Of a DNA stretch of 64,000 nt, positions 9,065 to 18,118 are shown piece after piece (within the stretch, counting starts at the first letter, position 1; each line of letters starts with the position of its first letter). The translations under genes and the position numbers were made by a program. Source of the DNA: Leuconostoc inhae (lineage in GTDB: Bacteria; Bacillota; Bacilli; Lactobacillales; Lactobacillaceae). The stretch lies in contig NZ_BPKW01000005.1 in assembly GCF_019656015.1 (NCBI RefSeq), positions 124,001 through 188,000 of the forward strand, read 5' to 3'. Under the pieces are notes generated by a model. It had not been told where the DNA came from, did no database searches, and saw only the letters and a program-made list of their open reading frames with translations.

Positions 9065-10932
9065 ACATTAAGACTAACTTTTTTAAATCTATACGTTTTC
9101 GCATCACACTTGTTTTTGTGTTGTTAATGATTATCGCACTCGAACTGTTGGGTGCGTTTTTTGTACGTCAAATAGAACAACAAAATTTAGCGACATTTCA
9201 ACAACAAATGACCTTACCCAAATATGTGACAGATCAAATTACAACGGCGTTAAGAAATAGGGATGTTGATGCGGGTAACCATGAAATTCAAGATGTGCTA
9301 ACTGGATTAAATAATACTAACCTTCAAGAAGCACAGGTAATTGATAAAACAGGTACAATTCGTGGGACGTTATCAGTTTCTGGACAACAAACAATTGGTC
9401 AAAAAACAACTGATTTGAACGCACAAAGAGCTGTTGCGGGAGAGCAATCTTTCTTAACTTCACGAACAATTAGTGAAAGCGGTGAACGCAAAGAGCTCAT
9501 GACGACCACTCTCGGTGTCACGACGGGGCGCGTGCGAGATATAACTGGCGTCGTTGTTGTTAAAGCTAGCTTGTTACCAGTGTATCGCAATGTTAACAGC
9601 GTGATGCGCTTATTTGTCATTGCTGGCTTGGCAGCGTTGGTTATTAGTATCGCATTAGCATTATTTCTTGCACGTACATTAACACGACCAATTGCACAAA
9701 TTGATGAACAAACAACTAAGATTGCCGGCGGTGATTATTCAATGGTTAATCATATCTATGGTTCTGATGAATTAGGGCACTTGGCACAATCGGTCAATGA
9801 ATTATCAACCCGTGTTGAAGAATCAACAGAAACAGTCAATGCTGAACGAAATCGATTGGATTCTGTTTTGACTCATATGGCAGACGGTGTTTTAGCAGCT
9901 AATCGTCGTGGTGAAATTACCATTATTAATCAGGCAGCAGCAAATTTTGTTGGCGTTGATCGTGAAGAAGCTATCGGCAAAAATGTGATTGATTTGTTAC
10001 ATTTACAAGGCAAACGAACATTACGTGACATGTTAGAAAATCTTGATGACTTTCGAGTCGATTTATCAGACGATAGTAATGATATACTATTGCAAGCCTA
10101 TGTGTCGTTAATTAAGCGGCAGTCAGGTTTTATTTCTGGTTTAGTTGTCGTATTACATAATATTACTGAACAGCAGCGTATTGATTCTGAACGACGCATG
10201 TTCGTGTCAAATGTCTCACATGAATTAAGAACACCGTTAACGTCAGTGCGATCGTATGTTGATGCTTTAGCAGATGGCGCAATTGACGATCCTGAAATGG
10301 CGCAAAATTTTTTGGGTGTGGTACAGGATGAAACACAGCGTATGATTCGTATGATTAATGATTTGTTAGCTTTATCAAGACTAGATCAAGGGACAATGGA
10401 TGTCAGGCTCGAAATTGTTAATTTGAATAGTTTGTTTAATTTTGTGTTAAATCGATTTGACATGATTATTGAAAGTGATGCTAAAAACACTGATACACCA
10501 AATAAAAATTATAATATACAACGTGAATTTACAAATGAAGATGTTTGGGTTGAAGTAGACCCAGATAAATTTACGCAAGTACTTGATAACATTATGAACA
10601 ATGCTGTCAAGTATTCACCTGATGGTGGGACAATTACAGCACGTCTAATAAAAACTAAAACACGTGCTATTTTAAGTATTTCGGACCAAGGATTAGGTAT
10701 TCCGCGTAAAGATTTGGATAGTATATTTAATCGTTTCTTCCGTGTTGATAAATCACGTTCGCGCGCACAAGGTGGTACTGGCTTAGGATTGGCAATTTCT
10801 AAAGAAGTTGTTGAGCGTTTTAATGGTCGTATTTGGGTCGATTCTGTTGAAAATAGAGGATCAACTTTTTACATTTCACTTGCCTATGTAGATGATGATG
10901 TCATTGAGGGGGGGGATTGGGATGCGGAATAA
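9061..10932 (+). CDS. walK: WalK (YycG) sensor histidine kinase
   Basis: 623 residues. One membrane helix at about 11-35, an extracytoplasmic domain of about 150 residues, a second helix at about 180-205 (LFVIAGLAALVISIALALFLA), then HAMP, PAS (TVNAERNRLDSVLTHMADGVLAANRRG), HisKA with phospho-His387 (VSNVSHELRTPLTSVRSY), and HATPase (NIMNNAVKYSP, DQGLGIP, GGTGLGLAI). It phosphorylates WalR in response to cell-wall state. This is the full two-helix architecture, like Bacillus and unlike the single-helix streptococcal form. See the unusual start region at 9032-9061. Confidence 0.96.
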   Translation: MNIKTNFFKSIRFRITLVFVLLMIIALELLGAFFVRQIEQQNLATFQQQMTLPKYVTDQITTALRNRDVDAGNHEIQDVLTGLNNTNLQEAQVIDKTGTIRGTLSVSGQQTIGQKTTDLNAQRAVAGEQSFLTSRTISESGERKELMTTTLGVTTGRVRDITGVVVVKASLLPVYRNVNSVMRLFVIAGLAALVISIALALFLARTLTRPIAQIDEQTTKIAGGDYSMVNHIYGSDELGHLAQSVNELSTRVEESTETVNAERNRLDSVLTHMADGVLAANRRGEITIINQAAANFVGVDREEAIGKNVIDLLHLQGKRTLRDMLENLDDFRVDLSDDSNDILLQAYVSLIKRQSGFISGLVVVLHNITEQQRIDSERRMFVSNVSHELRTPLTSVRSYVDALADGAIDDPEMAQNFLGVVQDETQRMIRMINDLLALSRLDQGTMDVRLEIVNLNSLFNFVLNRFDMIIESDAKNTDTPNKNYNIQREFTNEDVWVEVDPDKFTQVLDNIMNNAVKYSPDGGTITARLIKTKTRAILSISDQGLGIPRKDLDSIFNRFFRVDKSRSRAQGGTGLGLAISKEVVERFNGRIWVDSVENRGSTFYISLAYVDDDVIEGGDWDAE

Positions 10933-12220
10933 ACAAAAATTTCTGCAAAGTGCCTTATTGAATAGTGCACTTGTTCTAACGCTAGTTATCTCAGTCGTTT
11001 TAACAGGTTTTATTTTTAGTTCATTTGGTAAAAACGAAGCACCTGATCAGTCGACGGCACAACAACCAGAAAAACAATTGCTTGAAATATTTCGTCCGAC
11101 GCAATATATTATCAACCAACCTAACGGCTCACAACAGTTGGTTATGAATGCCACTGATGCTAAATTAAAAAAAATCCGTAATGCATTGACAAAGGCACAA
11201 TTAACAGACGCTCAGATAAAAACCGTGAGTGCTACTCAAATAAAAAAAATTTTAACGATCAAAAAAGCGCAAATTTTTCGTTATCCTGATGTTGTACCAA
11301 TTTCTTACTTTAATATACGCTATGATCAGCGTGTTTCAACTCGAAAAAATGTTAATTTCGATTACTTTGTCTTAGCATTAGATCGTTCAAATAAAGGTTA
11401 TTTTGTTAATAGTAAAACAAATCAAGTGATGACTGTAAAAGTAAATGAATTAAATAGCCATGATATTTGGCAACAAGCACAACAGTTACCTAAAGATATG
11501 ACTGTTAACTTTCAGGCTTATCACAATCATGTTGTACTAAATTATCCAAAGCAAATTAAATTACCAGTGTATTCTTATTTAGTTAATCATCGTGACCCTA
11601 AAACCTACGTGTCTGCACTTCTAGGAACGATTAATCAACTTAATGTCACACAAGATGGTGATAAAACAGTTTATACAAACAAGTTAAATAATCAAAAAAT
11701 AGTCTATGATCCAGACTGGGAAACAGTGACGTTTGAAGATAACAACACAAAAAATAAGTTACCTAAATCGTATCTGAATCGTTTAAATATTGGGCTCTCA
11801 CAGATTAATTTATTACAGTCTGATTTTACAGACACGCGATTTTATGAAAGTCAGCAAAATGGTCAAAAAATTACTTTTCGTACCTATGTAGAAGGCTTCC
11901 CTGTTTATTTTCAGTCTGAAAGTGGTGCAATTCACATGACAATGGATAAACACGGAAATTTGACAAGTACGTATTCTCTTAATGAAATTGGCGTACCTGT
12001 ACCCAATAATCAACCTGATGTGGTTTTACCGTCAACAGAAGAGATTGTTAAGCAACTATCTGATGCTGGTGTACATGAGAAAGATTACAATTTTATCACT
12101 CCGGGATATGAGTGGTTGATTGACAAAGATAGTCAGGCGGCAGTGAATATGCAGCCAACCTGGATGATTGAAACGACCACTGGTTGGCAAAGTGTGTCAT
12201 CTTTTTTAAAAACACGTTAA
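10922..12220 (+). CDS. yycH: YycH, regulator of WalK
   Basis: 432 residues from ATG 10922, which overlaps the walK end by 11 nt and has a G-rich binding site inside the walK reading frame. One N-terminal membrane helix (about 12-34, LLNSALVLTLVISVVLTGFIF) anchors an extracellular domain. In Bacillus YycH and YycI form a membrane complex that holds WalK in check. The family is fast-evolving; identification rests on position, topology and length. Confidence 0.85.
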   Translation: MRNKQKFLQSALLNSALVLTLVISVVLTGFIFSSFGKNEAPDQSTAQQPEKQLLEIFRPTQYIINQPNGSQQLVMNATDAKLKKIRNALTKAQLTDAQIKTVSATQIKKILTIKKAQIFRYPDVVPISYFNIRYDQRVSTRKNVNFDYFVLALDRSNKGYFVNSKTNQVMTVKVNELNSHDIWQQAQQLPKDMTVNFQAYHNHVVLNYPKQIKLPVYSYLVNHRDPKTYVSALLGTINQLNVTQDGDKTVYTNKLNNQKIVYDPDWETVTFEDNNTKNKLPKSYLNRLNIGLSQINLLQSDFTDTRFYESQQNGQKITFRTYVEGFPVYFQSESGAIHMTMDKHGNLTSTYSLNEIGVPVPNNQPDVVLPSTEEIVKQLSDAGVHEKDYNFITPGYEWLIDKDSQAAVNMQPTWMIETTTGWQSVSSFLKTR

Positions 12221-12253
12221 ATTAGGACTAATCATAAAATCAAGGAGAAAAAT

Positions 12254-13018
12254 ATGCAATTTAAACGAATTAAAATACTCATGTTAATTTTGTTTTTTTT
12301 GTTGGATATATTTTTGCTCAATTGGTGGCGTTCTGGAGAGGTAGCCCAAGAACGTGTAACAGATGCTAATACAGATATCATTACAGAAATGAAAAAACAA
12401 AAAATTAAATTACCTAGATTTGGCACTTCTCTGCATTACAGTAGCTATATTGCTGCGCAATATGCGAATAGAGATGAAATGTCATTACCTGCTGGTCTAG
12501 ATATCTCGACTAGCAATCATACCAACAATGTCGTTGCCAAATTTAAGCGAGACGTGTTCAAAAAAAATAGTACGGCTTCAAATGAATCAGTGCTAGCGAC
12601 ATATAGCGCTGGTTATCGATTTAATCCAGTATTAACAGCAGACAAAACTAACACCGATCGTGTTTATTCACAAAGCGTTGAAGGATTACCAGTCATTGCT
12701 GAGAGCGGTATGATAACTTTTCAGTACAATAAAAGTGGTAAACCAGTAGGCTTTACGAAACGACAATTGGTCAATGTTGAACGACTTCGTGATGCTCGTG
12801 CGACAATAACAGAAGAAGATGCTATTATTGCACTATATCGTTACAATGAAATTGACAGTGGTGATCGGTTATCTAAGGGCTATCTGTCTTATGATAGGAC
12901 CCTCACGGTTAATGGGTACGATATTTTTTTGCCGGTATGGGCTTTTGAAGCATATAGTGGCAATGAAAAATATGTTTTAAAAATTAATGCCTTTACAGGT
13001 GATAATTTATCGGAATGA
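12254..13018 (+). CDS. yycI: YycI, regulator of WalK
   Basis: 254 residues, start ATG 12254 with CAAGGAGA 7 nt upstream. An N-terminal membrane helix (KILMLILFFLLDIFLLNWW, about 7-25) is followed by an extracytoplasmic domain with the YycI-type C-terminus (LPVWAFEAYSGNEKYVLKINAFTGD). It acts with YycH on WalK. The gene usually followed by yycJ/walJ is here followed directly by htrA. Confidence 0.88.
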   Translation: MQFKRIKILMLILFFLLDIFLLNWWRSGEVAQERVTDANTDIITEMKKQKIKLPRFGTSLHYSSYIAAQYANRDEMSLPAGLDISTSNHTNNVVAKFKRDVFKKNSTASNESVLATYSAGYRFNPVLTADKTNTDRVYSQSVEGLPVIAESGMITFQYNKSGKPVGFTKRQLVNVERLRDARATITEEDAIIALYRYNEIDSGDRLSKGYLSYDRTLTVNGYDIFLPVWAFEAYSGNEKYVLKINAFTGDNLSE

Positions 13019-13080
13019 TTTAATCTAATATTAATTTTTAACGTGTACAATAAACATAATTCAAGTGATGGGTGGCTAAA

Positions 13081-14220
13081 ATGGCACAACAATCAGTAAC
13101 AAAAATTATATTGACAGGTGCAATTGCTGGTATTATTGGCGGTGGTGCAATTTTATATGGGCAACGTGGTGTTGAAAACTTACAAGCTACGACACAAAAA
13201 GTTAATACAAAAGCCACAAAAACAACGTCCATATCTGATACTGCCACTGCAACATCAGCGTATGGTAAGATTTCGGATGCGGTTGTTTCGGTATTGAATT
13301 TTTCAAAGTCAGGCGCTAATAGCTATCAAGAATCATCTGAAGGATCAGGTGTTATCTATAAAAAAGCTGGAGATGCTGCTTATGTAGTAACAAATAATCA
13401 TGTTATTAACGATGCAGCCCAAATTCAGGTTATGCTTCATGATGGCAAAAAAGTTACGGCGACACTTGTTGGTAAAGATGCTATGACCGATTTAGCTGTA
13501 TTAAAAATAGATCCAAGTGTTGTGACAACAACCGCTGATTTTGGCGATTCTAGTCAAATACAGGTTGGTCAAAAGGTATTGGCAATTGGATCGCCACTTG
13601 GCTCCGAGTACGCTTCCTCAGTGACTGAGGGTATTATTTCTGCTAAAAAGCGATTAGTAGCATCTACTTCTGAGAATGGTCAAAACTATGGTGGATCGAC
13701 AGTTATTCAAACTGATGCGGCAATTAATCCAGGTAATTCAGGGGGGCCATTAGTTAACTTTCAAGGGCAAGTAGTCGGTATTAACTCGATGAAGCTTTCA
13801 TCGTCAGCATCTGGTACCAGCGTTGAGGGCATGGGCTTTGCGATTCCTTCTGATCAAGTTGTTGACGTTGTGAATAAACTTGTTAGAGATGGCAAAATAA
13901 CACGTCCTGCTATTGGTATTGGCCTTGTCGAACTTTCCGCAGTGACGGTGGATGATCAAAAAAAGCTATTAAAAATACCAACGTCTATTAATGGTGGCGT
14001 TGTTGTGATGAGCACAACTCAAAATGGACCAGCAGATAAAGCTGGTTTGAAAAAATATGATGTGATCACTGCAATTGATGGCAAGAAAGTCACGGGCCAA
14101 GCAGATTTACGTGAAGAATTGTATAAGCATAATTTAAATGACACTGTGACAATTACGTATTATCACCAACAAGATAAGAAAACGGTTAAAGTAAAGTTAA
14201 CGCAAAAATTAGAAAGCTAA
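13081..14220 (+). CDS. htrA: HtrA/DegP-family membrane-anchored serine protease
   Basis: 379 residues from ATG 13081 (a GTG at 13072 is possible but worse placed). One N-terminal helix (about 8-25, ILTGAIAGIIGGGAILYG) anchors it outside the cell. The trypsin-like domain has the triad His107 (VVTNNHVIND), Asp137 (MTDLAVLKI) and Ser220 (AAINPGNSGGPL). One PDZ domain follows (GGVVVMSTTQNGPADKAGLKKYDVITAIDGK). It degrades misfolded exported proteins. It sits at the end of the wal operon, as in other lactic acid bacteria, and its stop codon lies inside the terminator stem. Confidence 0.95.
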   Translation: MAQQSVTKIILTGAIAGIIGGGAILYGQRGVENLQATTQKVNTKATKTTSISDTATATSAYGKISDAVVSVLNFSKSGANSYQESSEGSGVIYKKAGDAAYVVTNNHVINDAAQIQVMLHDGKKVTATLVGKDAMTDLAVLKIDPSVVTTTADFGDSSQIQVGQKVLAIGSPLGSEYASSVTEGIISAKKRLVASTSENGQNYGGSTVIQTDAAINPGNSGGPLVNFQGQVVGINSMKLSSSASGTSVEGMGFAIPSDQVVDVVNKLVRDGKITRPAIGIGLVELSAVTVDDQKKLLKIPTSINGGVVVMSTTQNGPADKAGLKKYDVITAIDGKKVTGQADLREELYKHNLNDTVTITYYHQQDKKTVKVKLTQKLES

Positions 14221-14240
14221 CGCCTAGCGTTAGCTTTTTC
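14213..14240 (+). terminator. Terminator of wal-htrA operon
   Basis: Perfect 11-bp stem AAAGCTAACGC / GCGTTAGCTTT with a 3-nt loop and T tail. The htrA stop codon is inside the 5' arm. Confidence 0.9.
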
Positions 14241-14338
14241 TTTACCTTATGTTGACAAAAGTAGTAAAATAAGCGTTTTCATGAAATGTTGAAAACTAGT
14301 GTGAAAATGTTGATAAAAGTTTACAAAAGTCAATAAAA

Positions 14339-14785
14339 TGTGGATAAATGATATTATATTGTGGAAAAACAGAGTGAAAATATAAAAAAATATTAAATCA
14401 TGCTATTTTGCTAAAAATATCGATATGTTTCTATTTAAATAGCCATGGTTATCGTATTGTACGCATTTAGTTATAAAAATGACACTAAAATGCATAAATA
14501 ATATTTAATTTACCTTAAATGCTAACGTTTGTGTTTAAAAGAATATGAATTGTCAAGGGAACATATGTGCTTATCCACAGTTGTGGATAAAAAAGTGGAA
14601 AACTGTGGATAAGTTATAATTTAGGAGACATTAGTGACATAAATAGCCTCAAACGGCCTCATAAAAGTTATCCACAATTTATGCTGATATAATCAAAAAT
14701 TGTGGATAAAAAAGCATGCGAACATTTTAACAGTTGATATAATAGGAATATGATACTTTTGTAGTTTGCTTGTTCGTGTGGATAA
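14339..14785. other. Cluster of seven perfect DnaA boxes in a 640-bp AT-rich non-coding region
   Basis: The gap 14221-14860 has no gene. It holds seven exact TTATCCACA boxes (either strand): 14339-14347, 14571-14579, 14582-14590, 14604-14612, 14668-14676, 14701-14709 and 14777-14785. Two form a head-to-head pair TTATCCACAGTTGTGGATAA. Near matches TGTGGAAAA occur at 14360 and 14787. The stretch 14380-14560 is very AT-rich. DnaA binds such boxes at replication origins and at titration sites. No dnaA or dnaN is in the window and gene direction does not switch here. An accessory or regulatory DnaA cluster therefore fits better than the main oriC, but this is inference. Confidence 0.75.
14735..14754 (+). 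promoter_or_regulatory. Possible promoter(s) of rlmH
   Basis: TGATATAAT (14735-14743, extended -10) and TATGAT (14749-14754, with TTAACA 16 bp upstream) lie among the DnaA boxes. Transcription of rlmH may therefore respond to DnaA. Confidence 0.4.
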
Positions 14786-14860
14786 TTGTGGAAAACTATA
14801 AGATACAAATGTTTGCACAATAGATCAGAATATTAAGAAAGTTTAAAAATAGAGGATAAT

Positions 14861-15340
14861 ATGAACATTAAATTGATCACAGTTGGTAAATTGAAAGAAA
14901 AGTATCTCAAAGATGGTATTGCAGAATATACCAAGCGCTTATCACGTTTTTCTAAAATAGAAATTATCGAATTAATTGATGAAAAAACGCCTGAAAAGGC
15001 TAGTATTGCGCAAAATAATCAAATTATGGCTAAAGAAGGTGTACGTATTGATGAAAAAATTGCGCCACGTGATTTTGTTATTGTATTAGCAATTGAAGGT
15101 AAGCAATTAGCCTCTGAGGCATTTTCTAAAAAACTGACTGAGGTCACCGTTTCAGGCTATTCGACTATCACGTTTGTTATTGGCGGATCATTAGGACTTG
15201 ATCCACTAATTAAGAAACGTGCTAATATGACAATGAGTTTTGGCCTACTAACACTGCCACATCAACTTATGCGGCTTGTTTTGATCGAACAAATTTATCG
15301 TGCTTTTATGATTCAACAAGGCTCACCGTATCACAAATGA
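14861..15340 (+). CDS. rlmH: 23S rRNA pseudouridine-1915 N3-methyltransferase RlmH
   Basis: 159 residues, the SPOUT family length. It methylates pseudouridine 1915 of 23S rRNA on assembled ribosomes using SAM. N-terminus [30 protein letters not shown]-binding knot [11 protein letters not shown] and C-terminus [24 protein letters not shown], all diagnostic. The start has GAGG upstream. It lies near htrA as in many Lactobacillales, but separated by the DnaA-box region. Confidence 0.97.
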   Translation: MNIKLITVGKLKEKYLKDGIAEYTKRLSRFSKIEIIELIDEKTPEKASIAQNNQIMAKEGVRIDEKIAPRDFVIVLAIEGKQLASEAFSKKLTEVTVSGYSTITFVIGGSLGLDPLIKKRANMTMSFGLLTLPHQLMRLVLIEQIYRAFMIQQGSPYHK

Positions 15341-15397
15341 AAATTTTATGTGAATTTGATAAAATAAAACGTGAATATTATAGCAAATAAACGGTGG

Positions 15398-15426
15398 TTG
15401 ACATATAATATAGTAAATCATAATTA
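15398..15426 (+). promoter_or_regulatory. Promoter region of the ThiD/PdxK-like kinase
   Basis: TTGACA at 15398-15403 with an AT-rich -10 (TAATTA) 17 bp downstream. A TATAAT directly follows the TTGACA and may be the real -10, so the exact start is open. Confidence 0.35.
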
Positions 15427-15447
15427 TTTATAAAGGGGTGTGTTGAC

Positions 15448-16254
15448 ATGAATGAATTTCCACAAGTTTTAACGATTGCTGGGTCTGATTCAGATGGATC
15501 GGCGGGTATGCAAGCTGATTTACATACATTTTTTATTCGGAAAACATATGGTATGAGTGTGTTAGTTGCTGCAGTAGCAGGCAATTCATTGGGCATTCAT
15601 GCTGCTGAAACATTACCTCTACCTTTTATTGAAAAACAATTTGAAGTTTTAGCTGATGATTTTCAAGTGAGGGCAAGCAAAACAGGTATGCTTTCAGATG
15701 CTGATTTAATTGCTACAGTTGTTAATGCTTATAAAACATATAATTTTGGGCCATTGGTTGTTGATCCTGTGATTACAACGAAACACGGCGCACAGCTCTT
15801 AGCTGAAAGTGCGTTTCAGGCATTGAAAACTGAGTTACTACCGTTGGCTGAAGTGGCTACACCTAACTTTTTTGAGGCACAACTCCTTACCGGACGGACT
15901 ATTAATTCAGAGACTGATCAACGTGAAGCAGCACGTGATATTCAAAAATTAGGTGTGAAAAACGTCGTCATTAAGGGATGGCATAATCAAGAAAATCAAT
16001 CTGAAGTTGCCGATTATGTGTTATTAGCCGATGGTAATGATTTTTGGTTGCGACATAGTTATTTTGATACAACGCATATTAATGGGACAGGGGATACTTT
16101 AAGTGCTACAATTGCTGCTGAAATAGCTAAAGGTACAGATGTCGCAACAGCTATTAAAATTGGGCATGATGTGACAAAAGCGGCTATTGAAAATGAAATT
16201 GCCGTTGGCCATCAATTTGGGCCGATTAATCATTGGGCTGCAGCAGATATTTAA
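15448..16254 (+). CDS. PfkB-family hydroxymethylpyrimidine/pyridoxine kinase
   Basis: 268 residues. ThiD/PdxK fold: N-terminal VLTIAGSDSDGSAGMQADLHTFF, middle VVDPVITTKHGAQLL, catalytic GTGDTLSATIAAEIAKG near the C-terminus (anion hole GTGD with base Asp). These enzymes phosphorylate HMP/HMP-P for thiamine or pyridoxal for PLP. The two activities cannot be separated by these motifs. No thi genes are adjacent, so salvage of vitamin B6 is at least as likely as thiamine synthesis. ATG has AAAGGGGTG upstream. Confidence 0.88.
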   Translation: MNEFPQVLTIAGSDSDGSAGMQADLHTFFIRKTYGMSVLVAAVAGNSLGIHAAETLPLPFIEKQFEVLADDFQVRASKTGMLSDADLIATVVNAYKTYNFGPLVVDPVITTKHGAQLLAESAFQALKTELLPLAEVATPNFFEAQLLTGRTINSETDQREAARDIQKLGVKNVVIKGWHNQENQSEVADYVLLADGNDFWLRHSYFDTTHINGTGDTLSATIAAEIAKGTDVATAIKIGHDVTKAAIENEIAVGHQFGPINHWAAADI

Positions 16255-16263
16255 ACTGAAGAC

Positions 16264-16298
16264 AAAAAAGCGACTAGTGGACAACTAGTCGCTTTTTC
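16264..16298. terminator. Bidirectional terminator
   Basis: Perfect 14-bp stem AAAAAGCGACTAGT / ACTAGTCGCTTTTT with a GGACA loop, between the convergent kinase and MFS genes. Confidence 0.92.
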
Positions 16299-16328
16299 GA
16301 GTTTAATGTATAAAATAAGCTCTTATTC

Positions 16329-17732
16329 TTATATAAAATCTCTTGGCGCCTTGTTTCTAAAGAGTAGTGTGAGTGCAGCACCAACAAGCATGAGCGCTGC
16401 AGCAGTCAGGAAAGTTACTTTTATACCATGCAATTGGATAAGTACATCTAGCGTGCTGGCATGTGTTTTGCCATAGCTAAGAGCTGATCTTGTCATAATA
16501 GTAACTAGTGCTGCTGTACCAAATGAAGCAGCAATTTGACGAACGGTTGTGAACATCGCTGATCCATCAGGCATTAGTGCTAAAGGTAAGGCGTTAAAGG
16601 CTTCGGTCTGAATAGGCATTAATACTAAGACTAAGCCAAGTTGACGGATAAATTGACCAACAACAGCAAACCATAGTGGGGTTGTTAGTGTTAATGAGGC
16701 TAAGATAATTGTGCCAACGGCTGTAATTAAGATACCAATTAAAGTGAGGTACTTGACGCCATATTGGTCATATAGGCGACCACTCCATGGTGATAAAAAC
16801 GCAGTGACTAAGGCCCCAGGAAACAGTACTAGTCCGGATATAAACGCTGACGCGCCACGAATAGTTTGCATATAGAGTGGTAGCATGAGCGCGCCACCAT
16901 ACATAGCAATCATTAAGACAATGTTAATTAACATGGCAATGACAAATTCACGTTCTTTTAAAACCGCCATGTTAAGTAATGGTGTTTTTGTTGAAAATTG
17001 CCGCCAAATGAACAAGGCAGTGACAATTAAGCCAATAACAACAAATCCCCAGACGGTGAATTCAGACCATGGTGTTGCGCCAGCATTTGAGAAACCATAA
17101 AGTAATGAACCTAGGCCAATGCTAGATAATACAACGCCAATAAAATCAAATTTGAGCATCTTTTGCTCACCAATATTCTGTAATAAAAAGTAAGCAAGTA
17201 TGAAATCGGCAATAATTAGGGGTGCTACGATGAAAAATAAAAATCGCCAAGATAGATTGGTAACAATAAAACCAGATAGTGTTGGGCCGAGTGTGGGTGC
17301 AAAGTTCAGTGCTAAACCAATTAAGCCCATTGCACCACCACGTTTATCGGGGGCAAAAAGATTCATCACAATAACGTTCATTAGTGGGCCAAAAACACCA
17401 GCGCCCATAGCTTGAATCATTCTACCAGTAATTAGAATGGTAAAGTTTGGCGCAAATCCTGCTATAAGCGTGCCAATTGCGAATAAGCCAACAGCGGTAA
17501 GGTAAAGTCTACGTGTCGTTAACCTTTGAATTAGAAACGCAGTGAGGGGGACCATGACCCCATTAACTAGCATGTAGCCATTTGTCATCCACTGTCCTAG
17601 TCCTGGACCAATGTTGAATTCATGCATAATATTAGGCAAGGCAACATTCATCAGTGTTTGATTTAAAAAACCAAGAAATGTGCCTATGACAAGAATGATG
17701 AGAATTGATTTTTGTTTTTTTGATATATTCAA
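16329..17732 (-). CDS. MFS transporter, DHA2 (EmrB/QacA) multidrug efflux family
   Basis: 467 residues with about 14 membrane helices, typical of DHA2 drug:proton antiporters. The N-terminus (ILIILVIGTFLGFLNQTLMNVALPNI) carries the LNQT-type motif D1 equivalent. Motif C is represented by LALNFAPTLGPTLSGF. It starts at TTG (17732-17730) after an AGAAAGG-type site. The next ATG (NVALPNI) would cut into helix 1, so TTG is preferred. It stands alone with no adjacent regulator. The substrate is unknown. Confidence 0.88.
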   Translation of the reverse strand: MNISKKQKSILIILVIGTFLGFLNQTLMNVALPNIMHEFNIGPGLGQWMTNGYMLVNGVMVPLTAFLIQRLTTRRLYLTAVGLFAIGTLIAGFAPNFTILITGRMIQAMGAGVFGPLMNVIVMNLFAPDKRGGAMGLIGLALNFAPTLGPTLSGFIVTNLSWRFLFFIVAPLIIADFILAYFLLQNIGEQKMLKFDFIGVVLSSIGLGSLLYGFSNAGATPWSEFTVWGFVVIGLIVTALFIWRQFSTKTPLLNMAVLKEREFVIAMLINIVLMIAMYGGALMLPLYMQTIRGASAFISGLVLFPGALVTAFLSPWSGRLYDQYGVKYLTLIGILITAVGTIILASLTLTTPLWFAVVGQFIRQLGLVLVLMPIQTEAFNALPLALMPDGSAMFTTVRQIAASFGTAALVTIMTRSALSYGKTHASTLDVLIQLHGIKVTFLTAAALMLVGAALTLLFRNKAPRDFI

Positions 17733-17803
17733 GCGCTATCCAACCTTTCTTTTTAAATAATTATAACATGTGGTTAATCATAATATATCGATAAATATGT
17801 AAA

Positions 17804-17832
17804 CAAAAAACCAGTATTTTTACTGGTTTTTG
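17804..17832. terminator. Hairpin between two minus-strand genes
   Basis: Stem AAAAACCAGTA / TACTGGTTTTT with TTTT loop. On the minus strand it lies just after the stop of the 47-aa gene and ends in a T run, so it is its terminator. Confidence 0.85.
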
Positions 17833-17847
17833 TCAGGTCAAATTAAA

Positions 17848-17991
17848 TTACTTTGTTACAGGTAATTCTTCTGACTTACCTTTTGCCCATTGTTGCAACT
17901 TTGCAATAGCAGTTTGACGTTGTTTCTTAGCTGAGTTGTGTCCGACCTTGCGAGCACGGGCGAATGAATTAAGCGGCTTCTTTAATGCCAT
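17848..17991 (-). CDS. Small basic protein, 47 residues, unknown function
   Basis: Start ATG (17991) has a good AAGGAG about 8 nt upstream, and the gene is followed by a proper terminator, so it is real. It begins MALKKPLNSFARARKVGHNS. It has about a dozen Lys/Arg, few acidic residues, no Cys and no membrane helix. It looks like a ribosome- or nucleic-acid-associated small protein, but I do not recognise a family. It is divergent from mutY. Confidence 0.75.
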   Translation of the reverse strand: MALKKPLNSFARARKVGHNSAKKQRQTAIAKLQQWAKGKSEELPVTK

Positions 17992-18118
17992 GATGGGTAC
18001 TCCTTTTTCAAATGTTTTTACATACAAGAACTTATTATACGTTATATGAGTTTAAAAATCAATCTTTTTAAAAAATAAGTGTTTCTAAAATATCATAAAA
18101 TTAAGGTACAATAGATAT

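Noticed and set aside
14221-14860. Region as the main bidirectional oriC
   Set aside because: No dnaA/dnaN beside it and no change in gene direction; kept only as a DnaA-box cluster.
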